Source: JAVBKX01 sp031553835 (GTDB taxonomy: Bacteria; Bacteroidota; Bacteroidia; Bacteroidales; Azobacteroidaceae). Taken from it: a stretch of 29,358 bases of DNA. The DNA lies in NCBI GenBank assembly GCA_031553835.1, contig JAVBKX010000046.1:1-29358 (forward strand), given 5' to 3'. A program made the translations under genes and the position numbers. Positions 9,058 to 17,790 of the stretch are shown piece by piece. A model generated the notes under the pieces. That model had not been told where the DNA came from. It saw only the letters and a list, made by a program, of their open reading frames with translations, and did not search any database. How positions within the stretch are numbered: the stretch's first letter is position 1; every line of letters begins with the position of its first letter.

Positions 9058-11058
9058 TTACATTTTTAGTACAATTCGTTCTCCTGCTAATTTAGAAACA
9101 ATTTTTTGGGCTTCCTTAAGTTCTGACAATTGTTGCATCAGGTTTACAATTTCATTAAAATCATTTTCAGCCTTCAATTCCTTGAGGCGAGCATTGATTT
9201 GAGCAATTTGCTGTTTCAGTATCGCCTCTTTGTACACAAGCAAAATATATGGAACAGATTCTCGCAATTGTTTTGATTCCAGACGGATTTGTTGAAACCG
9301 CGAATGTATCTTGCTAAGCGGATATTTGTCGCTGACCAGGTTTACTGCCAAACGGCTGATTTCCGGATTGGGATGATGCAAAAGGTATCGTTCCGGGATA
9401 ATTGCATGTTGTGTCCATTGGTCGAACGCTTCCGACAATACTGTTTTGTATGTTATATTAACAAAATCCAGGTCATCTTGTTGCAATTCGCGAACAATAT
9501 GTTCGACTACCGAAACCGCTCTTCCCATTTCAGTTGTTTCGTCTAATTCCCAATACAGTGCATACTGTCCATATCGAACCACATAGCGGAGAATTTCTCT
9601 TTCGTAAGGATCAAAAAAAGACGCTACAGAATTTAACCTGTGCAATGATGAAAGCTCATCTTCCCGGTTTTCTCCCGGTAGTACATTGGGTTCTGTTTCG
9701 GGAGAAAGCGTTTCCGGCTGTACCGGCTTCGATTGTTCCGGTTGTTTTTCCTGATTGGCCTTCCTTTTTTTTGCAGTCGCTCTCAACAACGCCCGTTCAT
9801 CCATTTCCAGTAATTTGGAACATTCTTTCACATATACCAGCCGGATAATTTCTTCGGGGATAATAGCAATGGTATCTACGACCTCATTGATCAGATTGGC
9901 GCGTTTGATCGGGTCCTCTCCCGCTTCATCCAATAACAATGCAGCTTTAAAACGCACAAAATCCGTCTCGTGCTCCTTGATGTATGCGATAAATTCAGAA
10001 GCATTTTGTTTCCGTGCAAAAGAATCAGGATCTTCCCCTTCAGGCAATAACACCACTTTTACATTCATCCCTTCTTCCAACAGCAGGTTGATACCCCTCA
10101 ATGCCGCTTTGATTCCCGCCGCATCGCCATCATACAATACAGTAATATTGTTTGTAAACCGGTGAATCAGTTTGATCTGCCCCTGGGTCAATGCCGTGCC
10201 GGAAGACGCCACTACATTTTCAATTCCTGCCTGATGCATCGAGATGACATCAGTATATCCTTCTACCAGAAAACATTTATCATGTTTCACCAATGCCTGC
10301 CGGGCAAAATAAATCCCATACAATTCATTCCCTTTATGATAAATTTCACTTTCGGGCGAATTGATATATTTGGCTAATTTTTCATCTTTTTTTAAAATCC
10401 GGCCGCCAAAGGCCACCACTTTTCCGGAAAGAGAATAAACCGGGAAAATAACCCGGCCGCGAAACCGGTCTGCTATATAATTATTTTCGCCGGTTACCGC
10501 CAACCCCGTCTTCTCTAAGTATTCTTTTTTATATCCCGATTTTATTGCCAATTGCGAAAATGCATCTTTTTGTTCAAGAGCATAACCCAATCCGAATTTT
10601 TTGATCGTATCCTCCCGGAATCCTCGTTCGCGAAAATAAGAAAGCCCCACGGATTTGCCTTCTAAATTCTCAAAAAGTATTGATGAAAAAGTTTTTTGTG
10701 CGAAACTGTTTAGAATGAACATGCTTTCCCGGTCTCCTTGCGCAATTTTTTGTTCGTCGGTTAGTTCCTTTTCTTTGACTTCTATTCCATATTTTTTTGC
10801 CAGGAATTTTAGAGCATCCAGATACGACAATTGTTCATGTTTCATCACAAAATGCACGGGTGTCCCACCTTCCCCGCAAGCAAAGCATTTGCATATATTT
10901 TTTGCCGGGGAAACATAAAACGATGGTGTCTTATCTTCATGAAATGGGCATAAACCCACATAATTCACGCCTCGCCTGTGCAACGTGATGAAGTCGGAGA
11001 CCACCTCTTCGATGTGTGCAGCCGATTGAATACGTTCTATGGTCAATTGATCAATCAT
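9058..11058 (-). CDS. dnaG: DNA primase DnaG
   Basis: Makes the RNA primers for DNA replication together with the DnaB helicase. The 666-residue protein has the CHC2 zinc-binding domain at the N terminus (Cys37, His40, Cys58, Cys61), the catalytic core with the conserved Tyr-Phe-x-x-Arg-Gly-Phe segment (about 141-147) and the basic Arg-Phe-Arg-Gly-Arg stretch (about 198-202). The Toprim metal-binding residues are Glu266 (Val-Glu-Gly-Tyr-Thr-Asp) and the Asp-Gly-Asp pair at 310-312. A Lys/Gln/Pro/Glu-rich linker (about 425-465) leads to the helicase-interaction domain (about 485-666). Length and order are normal. The ATG at 11058 directly precedes the usual Ile-Asp-x-Leu-Thr-Ile-Glu-Arg-Ile start. 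It is the first gene of a probable dnaG-ndh transcript and is divergent from the GH10-like gene; a TAnnTTTG box lies 18 bases upstream. Confidence 0.97.
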   Translation of the reverse strand: MIDQLTIERIQSAAHIEEVVSDFITLHRRGVNYVGLCPFHEDKTPSFYVSPAKNICKCFACGEGGTPVHFVMKHEQLSYLDALKFLAKKYGIEVKEKELTDEQKIAQGDRESMFILNSFAQKTFSSILFENLEGKSVGLSYFRERGFREDTIKKFGLGYALEQKDAFSQLAIKSGYKKEYLEKTGLAVTGENNYIADRFRGRVIFPVYSLSGKVVAFGGRILKKDEKLAKYINSPESEIYHKGNELYGIYFARQALVKHDKCFLVEGYTDVISMHQAGIENVVASSGTALTQGQIKLIHRFTNNITVLYDGDAAGIKAALRGINLLLEEGMNVKVVLLPEGEDPDSFARKQNASEFIAYIKEHETDFVRFKAALLLDEAGEDPIKRANLINEVVDTIAIIPEEIIRLVYVKECSKLLEMDERALLRATAKKRKANQEKQPEQSKPVQPETLSPETEPNVLPGENREDELSSLHRLNSVASFFDPYEREILRYVVRYGQYALYWELDETTEMGRAVSVVEHIVRELQQDDLDFVNITYKTVLSEAFDQWTQHAIIPERYLLHHPNPEISRLAVNLVSDKYPLSKIHSRFQQIRLESKQLRESVPYILLVYKEAILKQQIAQINARLKELKAENDFNEIVNLMQQLSELKEAQKIVSKLAGERIVLKM

Positions 11059-11076
11059 GATTCTTTTTTCGCATTA

Positions 11077-11084
11077 CAAAAGTA
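11077..11084 (-). promoter_or_regulatory. putative dnaG promoter -7 box
   Basis: TACTTTTG on the minus strand fits the Bacteroidota -7 consensus TAnnTTTG and lies 18 bases before the dnaG ATG. No good TTTG -33 box is present at the usual distance, so this is a tentative call. Confidence 0.4.
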
Positions 11085-11230
11085 AACAAAAGCCGAAGAC
11101 TAAAAAGTGTTATATGTGGTCTGACAGTTAAAATCATGCTCCTTCAAAAAAAATAAATTTTTATTAACCCGATACAAAACGAGTTAAACAATATCCATCA
11201 AAAAGTATTAACAAGTAATAAAATTTTATT

Positions 11231-11238
11231 TATCTTTG
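11231..11238 (+). promoter_or_regulatory. putative promoter -7 box of the GH10-like gene
   Basis: TATCTTTG matches TAnnTTTG exactly and would start a transcript about 15 bases before the ATG at 11260. No clear -33 box is seen; the upstream stretch is very A/T-rich. Confidence 0.5.
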
Positions 11239-11259
11239 CAATACTAATTTGAATTTGAG

Positions 11260-12750
11260 ATGAAGCACGTTACACTCATTGTGTCCATGCTATTTTTATG
11301 CCTGTGCATGGCCACTTCACAAGTAAAGCACGAAATTCGTGCCGTTTGGTTAAGTACCAATTATGGTTTGGACTGGCCTCAGCAAGTAGGGGGCTACGCT
11401 GTGGATGCCGAGCAACAAAAGCGGGATTTGATCGCTCTGTTGGATAAGCTAAGAGCTGCTAACATTAACGTAGTGTTCCTTCAGACCCGGATACGGGGCG
11501 ATGTTATTTATCAATCATCTTATGAGCCGTGGAGTAAATATGTTCTCCCTAAAAACCAATCGACTCCCGGTTATGATCCTTTAGAATTTGCTGTCAATGC
11601 ATGCCATGAACGCGGAATCGAATGCCATTCGTGGTTTGTGACCTACCCTATGGGAACTGTGGCGAAAGGACAACGGCACATGTCGGAAAGGGCAAAATCC
11701 TTAGTTCGTATTTGTCAGGAAGAATATACATTGGATCCTGGAGAGCCGGAGACTGCCGAATATTTGTTGGGTATGGTTAAAGAGTTGATTCAAAAATATG
11801 ACATTGATGGCATTCATTTCGATTACATCCGTTATCCTGAACAATTGTCTTCTTTTCCGGATGCCTCTACCTATAGCAGGTATGGGAAAGGAAAATCGTT
11901 GACCCAATGGCGCAAAGATAATATCAATCAATTTGTATATCAGGCGTATGATTGCGTGAAGGAAATTAAACCCTGGGTGCAGGTAAGTAGTTCCGTAATT
12001 GGGATGTATGCGAAAATACCTGGCAAGACACAGGCTTATATGACTGCTTCCGAAGTGTGTCAGGATCCGGCCGACTGGTTGGCAAAAGGCAAGCACGACT
12101 TTATTGTGCCGATGATGTTTCATGCGGGAGAATTGTTTTATCCTTTTGTTCAGGATTGGCTTGCAAGAAGCAACAATCGTTGGGTGATTCCCGGCCTGGG
12201 TGCCTATAAGATGGATGAGGAAAACTGGAGGCCGCAAACCATCTCCGACCAGGTGACTTATTCACGGAAAAATCGTACTGCCGGCAATGCTTATTTTCGT
12301 ACAAAATATGTTTTAGACAGCAAAAATAACCTTTTGAATCGCATCAAAGACGGTTTTTATGGAGCCCCGGCATTATTACCTCCGTTGACATGGATGAAAG
12401 CAACACCTCCTACGGCGCCTAAAATTACGAGTGCGATGGGTGGAAAACAAGATCTGACAATTGCCTGGAATGATCTTCAAAAATCAACAAGAGGGAAAGA
12501 CATGGTTTATTACAATGTTTATTGTTCTACCCAATATCCTGTTGATATCAATAATCCGGATAATTTGATTGCCTGCCGCCTCAAAGGGAATCAGGTTAAA
12601 TTGTATGCGCAAACGGCTAAACCGGCCAGTTTCTACTATGTGGTTACCGCATACGATCGTTTTCATAATGAAAGCATTCCGTCTCAAACCGTGCTGGTAA
12701 GTACAGGGGTGGGCGATATGGCCGATGTTAGCGACATGGCTGACAGATAA
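11260..12750 (+). CDS. secreted GH10-like (DUF187/GHL10) glycoside hydrolase
   Basis: 496-residue secreted protein. A signal peptide (Met-Lys-His then a Leu/Cys/Met-rich core, ending near Ala-Thr-Ser-Gln) is followed by the GHL10 barrel (about residues 25-370). Family hallmarks seen: Glu-Ile-Arg-Ala-Val-Trp-Leu-Ser near residue 25-32, Gln-Thr-Arg-x-Arg-Gly-Asp, Glu-Cys-His-Ser-Trp-Phe, and Asp-Gly-Ile-His-Phe-Asp-Tyr-Ile-Arg-Tyr-Pro with Asp183 and Asp188. The C-terminal 110 residues look like one fibronectin-III-type domain. The same family contains E. coli DigH (YddW), which cleaves peptidoglycan glycan strands lacking stem peptides, so a cell-wall role is a reasonable guess, but other members may act on other glycans. 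No T9SS domain is present. The last residues are an odd short repeat (Asp-Met-Ala-Asp-Val-Ser-Asp-Met-Ala-Asp). It has its own promoter-like box and is divergent from dnaG. Confidence 0.9.
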   Translation: MKHVTLIVSMLFLCLCMATSQVKHEIRAVWLSTNYGLDWPQQVGGYAVDAEQQKRDLIALLDKLRAANINVVFLQTRIRGDVIYQSSYEPWSKYVLPKNQSTPGYDPLEFAVNACHERGIECHSWFVTYPMGTVAKGQRHMSERAKSLVRICQEEYTLDPGEPETAEYLLGMVKELIQKYDIDGIHFDYIRYPEQLSSFPDASTYSRYGKGKSLTQWRKDNINQFVYQAYDCVKEIKPWVQVSSSVIGMYAKIPGKTQAYMTASEVCQDPADWLAKGKHDFIVPMMFHAGELFYPFVQDWLARSNNRWVIPGLGAYKMDEENWRPQTISDQVTYSRKNRTAGNAYFRTKYVLDSKNNLLNRIKDGFYGAPALLPPLTWMKATPPTAPKITSAMGGKQDLTIAWNDLQKSTRGKDMVYYNVYCSTQYPVDINNPDNLIACRLKGNQVKLYAQTAKPASFYYVVTAYDRFHNESIPSQTVLVSTGVGDMADVSDMADR

Positions 12751-12802
12751 GCCAACCGTTATTTCTGATTTTTCAATTTTCATTTAAAATTGTAATCCGG
12801 AG

Positions 12803-12833
12803 ATTGCAATTCTAAAAATATTCCATATCTTTG
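12803..12833 (+). promoter_or_regulatory. putative promoter of the DUF4143 ATPase gene
   Basis: ATTG at 12803-12806 and TATCTTTG at 12826-12833 are separated by 19 bases, matching the Bacteroidota TTTG-N19-21-TAnnTTTG pattern with one mismatch in the -33 box. Transcription would begin near 12840, giving a leader of only about 16 bases. Confidence 0.6.
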
Positions 12834-12859
12834 CAAGCTATCATGCAGGCAAGATATGG
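12823..12859. repeat. dyad spanning promoter -7 box and start codon
   Basis: CCATATCTTTGC (12823-12834) is matched by GCAAGATATGG (12849-12859) in inverted orientation with a single one-base bulge. The left arm contains the whole -7 box and the right arm contains the ATG of the ATPase gene. Because transcription probably starts between the arms, an RNA hairpin is unlikely; an operator for a dimeric repressor fits better. This is inference from position only. Confidence 0.45.
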
Positions 12860-14037
12860 AATCTTTTTTCAGGACACATCAATACTTAGTCGAACATGTC
12901 AACACTCCGATTCATAGGCAATTAATGAGCCAGATCAATTGGAGCGACCGGTTGATCGGAATCAAAGGATCTCGCGGCGTAGGAAAAACTACATTTTTGT
13001 TGCAGTATGCCAAAGACCATTTTGATCCTGAATCAAAGGAATGCCTTTATATCAACTTGAATCATTTTTACTTTACGGTGCGGTCAATCAAAGATTTTGC
13101 CAATGAGTTCAGGATGAAAGGAGGAAAGGTATTGTTGATAGATCAAGTGTTCAAATATCCGGATTGGTCAAAAGAACTACGCTATTGCTATGACAATTAT
13201 CCGGATCTGAAAATTGTGTTTACCGGATCTTCCGTGATGCGTTTAAAAGAAGAAAATCCGGATTTGTGGGGTAAAGTAGTTTCTTATAATTTGCGGGGAT
13301 TTTCTTTTCGGGAATTCATTAACCTGACTGCCGGCACAGATTTTCAATCCTGTTCATTAGAAGAATTGCTTGCCAATCATCGGGTTATTGCCAAAAAAAT
13401 TTGTGACCAAATTAAACCATTGGCGTATTTCGGCGATTATCTTCATCATGGATTTTACCCGTTTTTTCTCGAAAAACGTAATTTTTCGGAAAATTTATTG
13501 AAAACAATGAATATGATGCTGGAAGTGGATGTTTTGTCTATCAAACAAATAGAACAAAGCTATCTTCCCAAGTTGCGAAAGCTGTTGTATTTGTTGGCGA
13601 CTTCAACTCCCGGTACTCCTAATATCAGCCAGTTAAGCAACGATATAGAAACATCGCGAGCAACAGTGATGAATTACTTGAAGTACCTGAAAGATGCCCG
13701 GTTGATCAATATGCTGTATTCTAAAAATGAAGAATTTCCAAAAAAACCGGATTTACTCTACATGCAAAATCCGAACCTGCTTTATTCGGTCCGCCAAAAT
13801 ACGGTAGATAAACAAGCATTGCGGGAAACATTTTTCTACAATCAAATACATAAAGATTATAAGGTGAATACCGGAATAAAAGGCGCTCAGTTCTTGATTG
13901 ATAGTCTTTATAGTTTTAAAATAGAAAATCCGGATTTGTCCGAAAGACATACTTCCGGAGTTTATTATGCGAAAGATGACGTGGAGATAGGAGAAGGAAC
14001 GATTATTCCCTTATGGTTGTTCGGATTCCTTTATTAG
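12856..14037 (+). CDS. AAA (AAA_14/DUF4143-type) ATPase with altered Walker B
   Basis: 393-residue P-loop protein of the AAA_14 plus DUF4143 type, common in Bacteroidota and other anaerobes and without a settled function. Walker A is Gly-Ser-Arg-Gly-Val-Gly-Lys-Thr-Thr (38-46). Walker B is Lys-Val-Leu-Leu-Ile-Asp-Gln (91-97): the family usually has Asp-Glu followed by Val-His-(Arg/Lys)-Tyr-Pro-x-Trp, but here the catalytic Glu is Gln97 (codon CAA at 13144-13146) in an otherwise matching Val-Phe-Lys-Tyr-Pro-Asp-Trp context. A sensor-like Val-Phe-Thr-Gly-Ser-Ser (121-126) and Phe-Ser-Phe-Arg-Glu-Phe follow. Residues 250-290 resemble a winged helix, and the remainder is the DUF4143-like region, ending normally. 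The gene is complete and has its own promoter. It may bind ATP but hydrolyse it poorly, or use another residue. A cell-autonomous function is likely, since no partner gene is adjacent. Confidence 0.85.
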   Translation: MESFFRTHQYLVEHVNTPIHRQLMSQINWSDRLIGIKGSRGVGKTTFLLQYAKDHFDPESKECLYINLNHFYFTVRSIKDFANEFRMKGGKVLLIDQVFKYPDWSKELRYCYDNYPDLKIVFTGSSVMRLKEENPDLWGKVVSYNLRGFSFREFINLTAGTDFQSCSLEELLANHRVIAKKICDQIKPLAYFGDYLHHGFYPFFLEKRNFSENLLKTMNMMLEVDVLSIKQIEQSYLPKLRKLLYLLATSTPGTPNISQLSNDIETSRATVMNYLKYLKDARLINMLYSKNEEFPKKPDLLYMQNPNLLYSVRQNTVDKQALRETFFYNQIHKDYKVNTGIKGAQFLIDSLYSFKIENPDLSERHTSGVYYAKDDVEIGEGTIIPLWLFGFLY

Positions 14038-14041
14038 TTAT

Positions 14042-14120
14042 AAGTTACAAGTTACGAGTTACAAGTGGTTTACGCCAAAAATGCTCGTAACTTGTAACTC
14101 GTAACTCGAACTTGTAACTT
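14042..14120. repeat. large inverted repeat built of RAGTTAC heptamers
   Basis: The left arm (14042-14065) consists of three tandem heptamers of form (A/G)AGTTAC plus AAG. The right arm (14091-14120), read on the opposite strand, has four such units, one of them shortened by one base, plus AAG. The two arms therefore pair except for six extra bases, around a 25-base centre. The element lies between the ATPase stop (14037) and the nifJ ATG (14133), leaving 12 bases before nifJ. An RNA hairpin here could end the upstream transcript or sit in the nifJ leader. There is no T-run after it. Confidence 0.7.
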
Positions 14121-14132
14121 AAAATAACAATT

Positions 14133-17100
14133 ATGGCAAAGCAAAAAAAATTCTTAACCTGTGATGGTAATCAAGCTGCCGCACACATCGCTTACATGTT
14201 TAGCGAAACAGCTTCGATTTATCCCATCACTCCCTCATCAACGATGGCTGAATATGTTGATGAATGGGCAGCCGCCGGAAGAAAAAACATCTTCGGCGAA
14301 AAAGTACGCGTGGACGAAATGCAATCGGAAGCTGGTGCGGCTGGCGCGATGCACGGCGCCTTACAGGCAGGTACTCTATCTACAACATTTACAGCTTCTC
14401 AAGGATTGTTGTTGATGATTCCCAACATGTACAAAGTAGCGGGAGAATTACTTCCGGGCGTTTATCATGTGTCTGCGCGCGCGTTGGCTTCTCACGCTCT
14501 TTCTATTTTTGGCGATCACCAGGACGTAATGGCTGTCCGCCAGACAGGTTGCGCTATGTTTGCAACGGGATCGGTTCAGGAAGTAATGGACTTAGCGGCT
14601 GTTGCTCACTTATCGGCAATTAAATCGCGTGTTCCTTTTGTGCATTTCTTCGACGGATTCCGTACATCTCACGAAATCCAGAAAATCGAAATGCTTGAAA
14701 ACGAAGATTTAGCTCCGATGATTGACCAACAAGCATTGGCCGAATTCCGTCAACGTGCATTGAATCCGGAAAATCCTGTAGCTCGCGGAACAGCACAAAA
14801 TCCCGACATTTACTTTCAGGCTCGCGAAGCCTCGAATGTATATTACAATCAGGTAGTTGGAATTGTTGAAGATTATGTAAACCAATTGAGCGCTTTAGTG
14901 GGGCGCAAATATGGTTTGTTCGATTATTACGGAGCTGCAGATGCCGACCGTGTGATCATCGCTATGGGTTCTGTGACTGAAGCTATCAAAGAAACCATCG
15001 ATTATTTGAACGGAAAAGGAGAAAAAGTAGGATTAGTTGCAGTACACTTGTATCGTCCGTTCTCTGCAAAACATTTCTTAGCTGCTGTTCCTAAAACGGC
15101 AAAACGCATTGCAGTGCTAGACAGGACTAAAGAACCTGGAGCTACCGGCGAACCGCTTTACTTAGATGTAAAAGACTGCTTCTATGGTTCAAAAGAAGAG
15201 CCGACTATTGTTGGTGGTCGCTATGGTTTATCTTCTAAGGATACAACTCCCGCTCAGATTTTAGCTGTTTACGAAAACTTGTCGTTGCCCGAACCTAAAA
15301 ACGGTTTCACAATCGGTATAGTTGATGATGTAACTTTCACTTCACTTCCTCAAAAAGAAGAATTGGCATTCGAAGGAGGTCCTTACGAAGCTAAATTCTA
15401 TGGATTGGGAGCCGATGGTACCGTAGGAGCTAACAAAAACTCCATCAAAATTATCGGTGACAATACAGATAAATATTCGCAAGCGTATTTTGCTTACGAC
15501 TCTAAAAAATCAGGAGGTTTCACTTGTTCTCACTTGCGTTTTGGCGACAAACCGATCCGCTCCACTTATTTGGTAAATACTCCCGACTTTGTGGCGTGTC
15601 ACGTACAAGCATATCTTCGTTTGTATGATGTAACCAAAGGATTGAAAAAAGGCGGTACATTCCTTTTAAATACCATTTGGAATGCCGAAGAAGTGAAGAA
15701 AAATCTTCCGGATAATGTGAAAAAATACCTGTCGGTTAATAAAATCAACTTCTATACGATCAACGCCACTGGTATTGCAGAAGAGATTGGTTTGGGAAAC
15801 CGTACCAATACGATTCTTCAATCGGCATTCTTCAAAATTACAGGCGTAATTCCTTATGCATTGGCTGTGGAACAAATGAAGAAATTTATCGTAAAATCTT
15901 ATGGTAAGAAAGGTGAAGATATCATTAACATGAACTATGCTGCCGTTGACCGTGGCGGCGATGTGGTAAAAGTGGAAGTTCCGGCTGAATGGGCTAATAT
16001 CCAATTGGAAGCAGAAAAAGCGGATCCGAATATTCCGGAATTTATCACTAAAGTAGTTCATCCGGTTAATGCACAAAAAGGAGACGATCTTCCGGTGTCG
16101 GCATTCAAAGGACGGGAGGACGGAACCTGGAATCAGGGTACCGCTACCTATGAAAAGCGAGGTGTGGCCAGCCATGTTCCTGTCTGGATTCCTGAAAACT
16201 GTATCCAATGTAACCAATGTGCTTATGTTTGTCCTCATGCTGCGATCCGTCCGTTTGTGTTGGATGCTGCCGAACAAGCGAAAGCGCCAGCCGGTATGAC
16301 AGCATTAAAAGCTCAGGGAAAACAATTCGAAGGTATGCAATTCCGTATTCAGGTAGATGTATTGGATTGCATGGGTTGCGGCAATTGTCCGGATGTTTGT
16401 CCGGGTAACAAGGGCAACAAAGCATTGCAAATGATGCCGATCGAAACGCAGTACGAAAATCAGAAGAACTGGGAATTCTGTACAAAAGAAGTCAAATCAA
16501 AACAACATTTGGTGGACACTTCCCTGAACGTGAAAAATTCGCAGTTTGCAACTCCTTTATTTGAATTTTCAGGCGCTTGTGCCGGTTGTGGCGAAACTCC
16601 TTATATCAAATTGATTTCCCAATTATTTGGAGATCATCAAATGGTAGCTAATGCAACAGGCTGTACTTCAATTTATTCCGGTTCCGCTCCATCTACGCCA
16701 TATACAAAAAATGACGCAGGCCGAGGCCCGGCTTGGGCAAACTCTTTGTTCGAAGACAATGCCGAATACGGCTTGGGTATGAATATCGGAACAGAAGTAA
16801 TGCGCGATCGTGTAGAGCGCTTGATGAAAGAAGGTTTGTCATGCGATTGCTGTTCTTCTGAAATGAAAGTATTGTTCCAGGAATGGATTGATAATCGTGG
16901 AGATGCGGTAAAAACACGCGAAATTTCCGACAAATTGGCTCCCATGGTAGATGCTTGTACATGCGACATCTGCAAACAATTAGCCGGCTTGAAACAATAT
17001 TTCGTGAAACGTTCGCAATGGATTATTGGTGGCGATGGTTGGGCGTACGATATTGGTTTCGGTGGATTGGACCATGTGATTGCTTCCGGTCAGAATGTAA

Positions 17101-17684
17101 ACATTTTAGTAGTAGATACCGAAGTATATTCCAATACAGGAGGCCAGTCTTCCAAATCAACTCCGGTAGGCGCTGTAGCTAAATTTGCCGCTGCCGGAAA
17201 ACGTATCCGCAAAAAAGATTTGGGTATGATTGCTACCACTTACGGGTATGTTTATGTTGCTCAGGTTGCTATGGGATCTAATCAGGGTCAAACATTAAAA
17301 GCCATTCGCGAAGCGGAAGCTTATGACGGACCGTCTATTGTCATTGCTTATTCTCCTTGTATTAACCATGGTTTGAGAAGTGGTATGGGTAAAGCGCAAA
17401 CAGAAGAAAAACTTGCAGTAGAATGTGGATACTGGCATTTGTGGCGTTTTGATCCGAGATTGGAAGCCGAAGGAAAAAATCCATTCCAATTGGATTCAAA
17501 AGATCCGGACTGGAGCAAATTCCAAGACTTCCTTAAGAGCGAAGTTCGTTTCTCTTCTTTGATGAAACAATATCCGGAAGAAGCCCAAGAATTGTTTAAA
17601 GTGACTCAGGAAAATGCCGAATGGCGTTTGGCCGGTTATAAGAGAATGGCTGCCATGAGCTTTGAAGAAAAAGCGGCAGAATAA
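14133..17684 (+). CDS. nifJ: pyruvate:ferredoxin (flavodoxin) oxidoreductase
   Basis: Single-chain PFOR, 1183 residues, oxidising pyruvate with CoA to acetyl-CoA and CO2 while reducing ferredoxin; a central enzyme of anaerobic fermentation in the cytoplasm. All family parts are visible in order: the pyruvate/CoA domain with Ile-Thr-Pro-Ser-Ser near residue 33 and the conserved Glu66 (Ser-Glu-Ala-Gly-Ala, equal to Glu64 of Desulfovibrio africanus PFOR); the gamma and delta regions; two 4Fe-4S ferredoxin motifs (Cys690/693/696/700 and Cys746/749/752/756); and the thiamine-pyrophosphate domain with Gly-Gly-Asp-Gly-Trp-Ala and Ser-Asn-Thr-Gly-Gly-Gln. The proximal cluster ligands Cys816, Cys819, Cys844 and Cys1076 match the spacing of the D. 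africanus set. No residue appears to be missing. It is a stand-alone gene: the heptamer inverted repeat lies just upstream, no clear promoter could be picked, and a strong hairpin follows the stop. Confidence 0.98.
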   Translation: MAKQKKFLTCDGNQAAAHIAYMFSETASIYPITPSSTMAEYVDEWAAAGRKNIFGEKVRVDEMQSEAGAAGAMHGALQAGTLSTTFTASQGLLLMIPNMYKVAGELLPGVYHVSARALASHALSIFGDHQDVMAVRQTGCAMFATGSVQEVMDLAAVAHLSAIKSRVPFVHFFDGFRTSHEIQKIEMLENEDLAPMIDQQALAEFRQRALNPENPVARGTAQNPDIYFQAREASNVYYNQVVGIVEDYVNQLSALVGRKYGLFDYYGAADADRVIIAMGSVTEAIKETIDYLNGKGEKVGLVAVHLYRPFSAKHFLAAVPKTAKRIAVLDRTKEPGATGEPLYLDVKDCFYGSKEEPTIVGGRYGLSSKDTTPAQILAVYENLSLPEPKNGFTIGIVDDVTFTSLPQKEELAFEGGPYEAKFYGLGADGTVGANKNSIKIIGDNTDKYSQAYFAYDSKKSGGFTCSHLRFGDKPIRSTYLVNTPDFVACHVQAYLRLYDVTKGLKKGGTFLLNTIWNAEEVKKNLPDNVKKYLSVNKINFYTINATGIAEEIGLGNRTNTILQSAFFKITGVIPYALAVEQMKKFIVKSYGKKGEDIINMNYAAVDRGGDVVKVEVPAEWANIQLEAEKADPNIPEFITKVVHPVNAQKGDDLPVSAFKGREDGTWNQGTATYEKRGVASHVPVWIPENCIQCNQCAYVCPHAAIRPFVLDAAEQAKAPAGMTALKAQGKQFEGMQFRIQVDVLDCMGCGNCPDVCPGNKGNKALQMMPIETQYENQKNWEFCTKEVKSKQHLVDTSLNVKNSQFATPLFEFSGACAGCGETPYIKLISQLFGDHQMVANATGCTSIYSGSAPSTPYTKNDAGRGPAWANSLFEDNAEYGLGMNIGTEVMRDRVERLMKEGLSCDCCSSEMKVLFQEWIDNRGDAVKTREISDKLAPMVDACTCDICKQLAGLKQYFVKRSQWIIGGDGWAYDIGFGGLDHVIASGQNVNILVVDTEVYSNTGGQSSKSTPVGAVAKFAAAGKRIRKKDLGMIATTYGYVYVAQVAMGSNQGQTLKAIREAEAYDGPSIVIAYSPCINHGLRSGMGKAQTEEKLAVECGYWHLWRFDPRLEAEGKNPFQLDSKDPDWSKFQDFLKSEVRFSSLMKQYPEEAQELFKVTQENAEWRLAGYKRMAAMSFEEKAAE

Positions 17685-17696
17685 TGAAGATTGATT

Positions 17697-17723
17697 GTAA
17701 GGTGCCTTGTTAGGGCACCTTAC
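17697..17723 (+). terminator. hairpin terminator after nifJ
   Basis: GTAAGGTGCC (17697-17706) and GGCACCTTAC (17714-17723) form a perfect 10-base stem with a 7-base loop, starting 13 bases after the nifJ stop. The following T-rich tract is weak (TCAATTT), so it is a stable 3' hairpin that may also block read-through from the convergent macroglobulin gene. Confidence 0.65.
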
Positions 17724-17790
17724 TCAATTTAAATCCATTCATTCCATTCACTTTTTGTAGAATAAACAGAATTTTTGTTTTTCTTCAAGA

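Noticed and set aside
11260..11320. Lipobox in the GH10-like protein
   Set aside because: Cys residues occur in the hydrophobic core but no Leu-(Ala/Ser)-(Gly/Ala/Ser)-Cys pattern is placed at the cleavage region; a normal signal peptide ending near Ala-Thr-Ser-Gln is more likely.
11701..12237. 178-codon minus-strand open frame inside the GH10-like gene
   Set aside because: It is a shadow of a well-supported gene, with no domain or start signal.
12774..12792. A/T-only stem CAATTTT/AAAATTG after the GH10-like gene
   Set aside because: All but two pairs are A-T and no T-run follows, so it is not distinguishable from chance in A/T-rich DNA.
15666..16277. 203-codon minus-strand open frame inside nifJ
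   Set aside because: It lies entirely within the intact nifJ coding sequence, including part of its first 4Fe-4S motif region, and its translation has no recognisable protein character.
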